Under the pieces are notes generated by a model. That model saw nothing but the letters and a program-made list of their open reading frames with translations. It ran no database searches and was not told the DNA's origin. This document shows, one piece after another, positions 6,481-9,358 of a DNA stretch of 9,358 nucleotides. Within the stretch, counting starts at the first letter, position 1, and every line of letters begins with the position of its first letter. Position numbers and translations under genes: made by a program. The DNA comes from an uncultured Campylobacter sp. (lineage in GTDB: Bacteria; Campylobacterota; Campylobacteria; Campylobacterales; Campylobacteraceae), in the NCBI RefSeq assembly GCF_937890585.1, contig NZ_CALACG010000061.1:1-9358 (forward strand), in the 5' to 3' direction.

Positions 6481-7912
6481 TAAAAAATTAAAAGACATTA
6501 AAGCTGATATTGAACTAATTTTCGTAGTTGATAAGGAGTTAAAACATAAATTTATAAGCGATAAAGAGGCTATTAAATTTAACAATTACAAAGGCGAGAG
6601 CGTCCTCATCCTAAGCGAGGCAAAGAGGGCTTACGTGCCACTTTCTAAGCTAGAATTTGACGAGCTAAGGCTTGCGGCTGCTAAAGCTTATAACGCACTA
6701 AAGTCGCTAAACATCAAGAGCATAAAGCTAGCTTCATATGTAGCGCAGTGCCAAAAACTAAGCTTTGAAGCACTTGCTGAGGGCTTTTTGCTTGGAAGCT
6801 ACGAATTTAATAAATATAAAGAGAAAAAAGAGAAATACACCCTAAAAGAGATCATCTTTTCTACTGAAGAATTTGCTGGCAAAAAGATCGATCTAAAAGC
6901 TGCAAATGAGGGCTTTAAAGAGGCAGAGATAATAGCAAGTGCTACAAATTTCACAAAAGATATCGTAAATGAAATTCCAGAAATTTACACCCCACAAAAG
7001 ATGGCGCAAGACGCTTTAAATTTAGCCAAAAACATCGCAAGCATAAAGTGCGAGGTCTATGACGAGAAATTTTTAGCTAAAGAGAATATGAACGCATTTT
7101 TAGCGGTAAATCGCGCAAGCGTGCATAAACCAAGGCTCATCCACCTAACCTACAAGCCTAAAAAGTCTAAAAAACGCATCATCTTTGTCGGCAAAGGGCT
7201 AACATACGATAGTGGCGGCCTTAGCTTGAAGCCGGCTGATTATATGCTTACTATGAAATCAGACAAAAGCGGTGCAGCAGCAGCTCTTGGCATCATAAAA
7301 GGTGCAGCGGAGCTAAATTTACCATTTGAAATTCACGCCATTTTAGGTGCGACTGAAAATATGATCGGAGGCAACGCCTATAAACCAGATGATGTGCTTA
7401 TCTCAAGAAGTGGCGTTAGCATAGAGGTTAGAAACACTGACGCAGAGGGGCGTTTGGTGCTGGCTGATTGCCTAAGCTACGCACAAGACTTTAAGCCAGA
7501 CATCCTAATCGACATGGCAACCTTAACTGGCGCTTGCGTCGTGGGACTTGGCGAATACACGACAGGCATCATGGGCAACAGCGAGAGCCTAAAAAATGAG
7601 TTTAAAAACAAGATAAAAGATAGCGGCGAGCTAGCGACTACGCTTGATTTTAACCCTTATCTTAGCGAGCTCATCAAAAGCCAGATCGCAGACGTTAGCA
7701 ACTGCGCCTCAAGCAGATATGGCGGCGCGATCACAGCTGGTATGTTTCTAGCTAAATTTATCAAAGATGAGTATAAAGACAAGTGGCTACACCTTGATAT
7801 CGCAGGTCCAGCATACCGCGAAAAGGCTTGGGGGTACAACCAAGCAGGTGCGAGTGGAGCGGGCGTGAGGATGAATTTATACTTTTTACAAGCACTTAGC
7901 AAGGAGGATTGA
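6461..7912 (+). CDS. pepA: Leucyl aminopeptidase (M17, cytosol aminopeptidase)
   Basis: PepA removes N-terminal residues, especially Leu, from peptides using two metal ions; the active form is usually a hexamer. The protein has 483 residues. The first ~150 form the variable N-terminal domain and the rest the catalytic domain. Metal ligands are all visible: Lys245 and Asp250 in GKGLTYDSGG, Asp268 in MKSDKSG, and Asp327 and Glu329 in NTDAEGR. Lys257 and Arg331 match the catalytic Lys282 and Arg356 of the E. coli enzyme, and NTDAEGRL is the M17 signature. The ATG lies within the DedA gene (20-bp overlap), with an AGGAGA site about ten bases upstream. In E. coli PepA also binds DNA at Xer sites; nothing in this sequence tests that. 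The stop overlaps the ychF start as TGATG. Confidence 0.96.
   Translation: MQFQIVDKKLKDIKADIELIFVVDKELKHKFISDKEAIKFNNYKGESVLILSEAKRAYVPLSKLEFDELRLAAAKAYNALKSLNIKSIKLASYVAQCQKLSFEALAEGFLLGSYEFNKYKEKKEKYTLKEIIFSTEEFAGKKIDLKAANEGFKEAEIIASATNFTKDIVNEIPEIYTPQKMAQDALNLAKNIASIKCEVYDEKFLAKENMNAFLAVNRASVHKPRLIHLTYKPKKSKKRIIFVGKGLTYDSGGLSLKPADYMLTMKSDKSGAAAALGIIKGAAELNLPFEIHAILGATENMIGGNAYKPDDVLISRSGVSIEVRNTDAEGRLVLADCLSYAQDFKPDILIDMATLTGACVVGLGEYTTGIMGNSESLKNEFKNKIKDSGELATTLDFNPYLSELIKSQIADVSNCASSRYGGAITAGMFLAKFIKDEYKDKWLHLDIAGPAYREKAWGYNQAGASGAGVRMNLYFLQALSKED
7901..7907 (+). promoter_or_regulatory. Strong ribosome binding site deciding the ychF start
   Basis: AAGGAGG is a near-full anti-16S match. 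It is two bases from an in-frame TTG (7909) and four from the ATG at 7912, still tight but better spaced. ATG plus a TGATG overlap with pepA makes 7912 the preferred start, giving a protein that begins MGLSVGIVG, as the family does. Confidence 0.75.
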
Positions 7913-9015
7913 TGGGACTTTCAGTTGGAATAGTAGGCCTACCAAATGTGGGCAAATCAACAACATTTAACGCACTTACAAAGGCACAAAACGCCGAGAG
8001 TGCGAACTATCCATTTTGCACTATCGAGCCAAACAAAGCCATCGTACCAGTGCCTGATAAGCGCCTAAACGAGCTTGCAAAGATAGTTAGTCCAAATAAA
8101 ATTCAATACTCAACCATCGAATTCGTAGATATCGCAGGCCTTGTAAAAGGGGCTAGCTCAGGCGAGGGGCTTGGCAATAAATTTTTATCAAACATTAGAG
8201 AAACCGAGCTTATCTTACACATAGTTCGCTGCTTTGAGGATGAAAATATCACCCACGTCGAGGGCAGCGTCGATCCAGTAAGAGACATCGAGATCATCCA
8301 AACCGAGCTGATACTAGCTGACATCGAGCAGCTAAACAAAAAGATAGAAAAGCTCACAAGAGAGGCAAAAGCAAATGCAAAAGGCGCTAAAGAGGCGCTT
8401 GAGATAGCAAATTTACTTTTAGCTCACCTAAATGATGGCAAAAGCGCAAGCAGCTTCGAGCAAAGAGATAGCGAGGCATTTTTAGCGCTCAACAAAGAGC
8501 TAAGGCTTCTAAGTGCTAAAGAGGTAGTTTATGGCGCAAATGTCGATGAAGAGGGGCTTAGCGAAGATAATAAATTTGTAAAAGCACTAAAAGAGTATGC
8601 TAAAGCCTCAGACCACGAGGTGATCAAGCTTTGCGCCAAAGTAGAAGAGGAGCTAATAGGCCTAAGCGATGAAGAGGCACACGAGTTTTTGGCATCTCTT
8701 GGCACGAACGAGAGCGGTCTTGAAAAGATCATCAAAACATCTTTTGCAAAGCTAAATTTGATAAGCTATTTCACCGCTGGCGTCGTAGAAGTAAGGGCTT
8801 GGACGATCACAAATGGCTGGAAAGCGCCAAAAGCAGCAAGCGTTATTCACAACGACTTTGAGAGAGGCTTTATCAGAGCTGAAGTGATAAGCTATGATGA
8901 CTATATCGCACATGGCGGCGAAAATGGAGCCAAAGAGGCTGGTAAGATGAGACTTGAAGGCAAAGACTACGTTGTGCAAGATGGCGACGTGATGCACTTT
9001 AGGTTTAATGTCTAA
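7912..9015 (+). CDS. ychF: YchF/OLA1-family ribosome-associated ATPase
   Basis: YchF is an Obg-related P-loop protein that prefers ATP to GTP, binds ribosomes and affects stress responses and redox balance. The product has 367 residues, the normal length. The P-loop GLPNVGKS is at 9-16. DIAGLVKGA (73-81) is the G3 region, with Leu77 in place of the catalytic Gln of Ras-like GTPases. His115 in ITHVEG matches the catalytic His114 of E. coli YchF. The G4 motif is NVDE (210-213), not NKxD, the hallmark of the ATP-preferring family. A helical insertion spans about 130-200, and the C-terminal TGS domain occupies about 285-367. It is the last gene of the operon, translationally coupled to pepA and followed by a hairpin. 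Confidence 0.97.
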   Translation: MGLSVGIVGLPNVGKSTTFNALTKAQNAESANYPFCTIEPNKAIVPVPDKRLNELAKIVSPNKIQYSTIEFVDIAGLVKGASSGEGLGNKFLSNIRETELILHIVRCFEDENITHVEGSVDPVRDIEIIQTELILADIEQLNKKIEKLTREAKANAKGAKEALEIANLLLAHLNDGKSASSFEQRDSEAFLALNKELRLLSAKEVVYGANVDEEGLSEDNKFVKALKEYAKASDHEVIKLCAKVEEELIGLSDEEAHEFLASLGTNESGLEKIIKTSFAKLNLISYFTAGVVEVRAWTITNGWKAPKAASVIHNDFERGFIRAEVISYDDYIAHGGENGAKEAGKMRLEGKDYVVQDGDVMHFRFNV

Positions 9016-9038
9016 ATTTAGCCCTTTTTGGGCTAAAT
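9016..9038 (+). terminator. Hairpin terminator after ychF
   Basis: ATTTAGCCC (9016-9024) pairs with GGGCTAAAT (9030-9038) around a TTTTT loop, giving a 9-bp stem beginning right after the TAA stop at 9013-9015. There is no strong downstream T run, so termination may be weak or need Rho, but position and stem make it the likely operon end. Confidence 0.6.
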
Positions 9039-9358
9039 AGCTAAAATTTATACATAAAATATTCAAGCCTTGGGTTGCAAGGCAAATTTAAACTTCTTTG
9101 TTGCAAGTTAATAAAATTCTTTTAAAAAATATATCAACTCATAATCTTATATCTTATTAATATATTTAAATGATGTAAAAGCTATCGACTTAGTAAAACA
9201 AATACGAGCTTTATAATAGATGAGCCAATTAAATCTTAATCCTAGAGAAATTTCGATAGATAAAATAATACGTTCGTCATCTTTTACAAGCCTTCATACC
9301 TATAATATTTTAAAGACCATAACTCATATTGTAATGAATATATAAAAATTTACTCATA
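9039..9358. other. AT-rich region with no convincing gene
   Basis: Apart from the hairpin and repeats at 9067-9107 this 320-base stretch shows no supported gene. Bases 9101-9358 are about 22% GC by hand count, far below the neighbouring genes. The longest ATG-started frame is 9220-9345 on the plus strand (41 codons, beginning MSQLNLNPRE), but it has no ribosome site and no recognisable similarity. A short stop-bounded frame upstream (ending IDLVKQIRAL, TAA at 9214-9216) and a minus-strand frame of about 48 codons without ATG also occur. TATAAT hexamers lie at 9212-9217 and 9301-9306; in such AT-rich DNA they may be chance or belong to a gene beyond the right edge. Confidence 0.5.
9067..9107. 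repeat. Small hairpin and paired GTTGCAAG direct repeats
   Basis: GCCTTG (9067-9072) and CAAGGC (9078-9083) form a 6-bp stem with a 5-base loop. The octamer GTTGCAAG occurs at 9074-9081 and again at 9100-9107, 26 bases apart. It could be a second weak terminator, part of a small RNA, or chance; nothing decides between these. Confidence 0.35.

Noticed and set aside
7909..7911. TTG start for ychF one codon before the ATG
   Set aside because: It is only two bases from the AAGGAGG site; ATG at 7912 has better spacing and gives the family N-terminus.
8752..9066. 104-codon minus-strand frame across the end of ychF
   Set aside because: Most of it is antisense to the conserved TGS domain, it crosses the terminator hairpin, and no ribosome site or family feature is seen.
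9310..9357. C-terminus of a minus-strand gene entering from the right edge
   Set aside because: The frame is only 15 codons, its sequence (ending HYNMSYGL) matches nothing I recognise, and it is unlike the end of argH, which would follow ychF by C. jejuni order as I remember it.

Overview
The window looks like core chromosome of a Campylobacter-type epsilonproteobacterium (Campylobacterota), probably a non-jejuni species such as the C. concisus group. The evidence is moderate-to-low GC, heavy use of AAA, TTT and TTA codons, short intergenic gaps with TATAAT-type -10 boxes and little -35 signal, and the protein families and gene order. From memory only, C. jejuni carries the same genes as three separate blocks: cytochrome-folD-lepP, M50 protease-DUF4139, and rpiB-membrane protein-apt-dedA-pepA-ychF. 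Here the three lie side by side. The genus call is firm; the species is a guess.

Layout. Bases 1-523 (minus strand) hold the N-terminal part of a small secreted c-type cytochrome that runs off the left edge. A short divergent promoter region follows. A plus-strand cluster then reads folD (one-carbon folate enzyme), lepB (signal peptidase I) and an M50 site-2-type intramembrane metalloprotease (607-3018). It ends in a perfect hairpin shared with the convergent minus-strand gene at 3037-4422, a secreted DUF4139 protein. A second divergent promoter region (4425-4531), with a perfect TATAAT on each strand, drives that gene leftward and a six-gene operon rightward: rpiB, a small membrane-anchored coiled-coil protein, apt, a DedA-family membrane protein, pepA and ychF (4532-9015). 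Four of the five junctions in this operon overlap or nearly abut. A hairpin follows ychF. The last ~320 bases are very AT-rich with no convincing gene.

How the genes relate. RpiB interconverts ribulose-5-phosphate and ribose-5-phosphate. Ribose-5-phosphate is the precursor of PRPP, which Apt uses to salvage adenine. FolD supplies formyl- and methylene-tetrahydrofolate for purine and thymidylate synthesis. LepB and the M50 protein are overlapping genes for two membrane proteases. PepA and YchF are peptide-turnover and ribosome-associated housekeeping proteins.

I see no mobile element, CRISPR array, tRNA, rRNA or defence system. The observations most worth a second look are the strong excess of the palindrome AAATTT, the uncharacterised coiled-coil membrane protein with an unbroken heptad register, an AUGUGA-overlapped GUG start, the Pro/Ala/Lys tail of the cytochrome, and the AT-rich right end. 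I found nothing that clearly amounts to an undescribed system.
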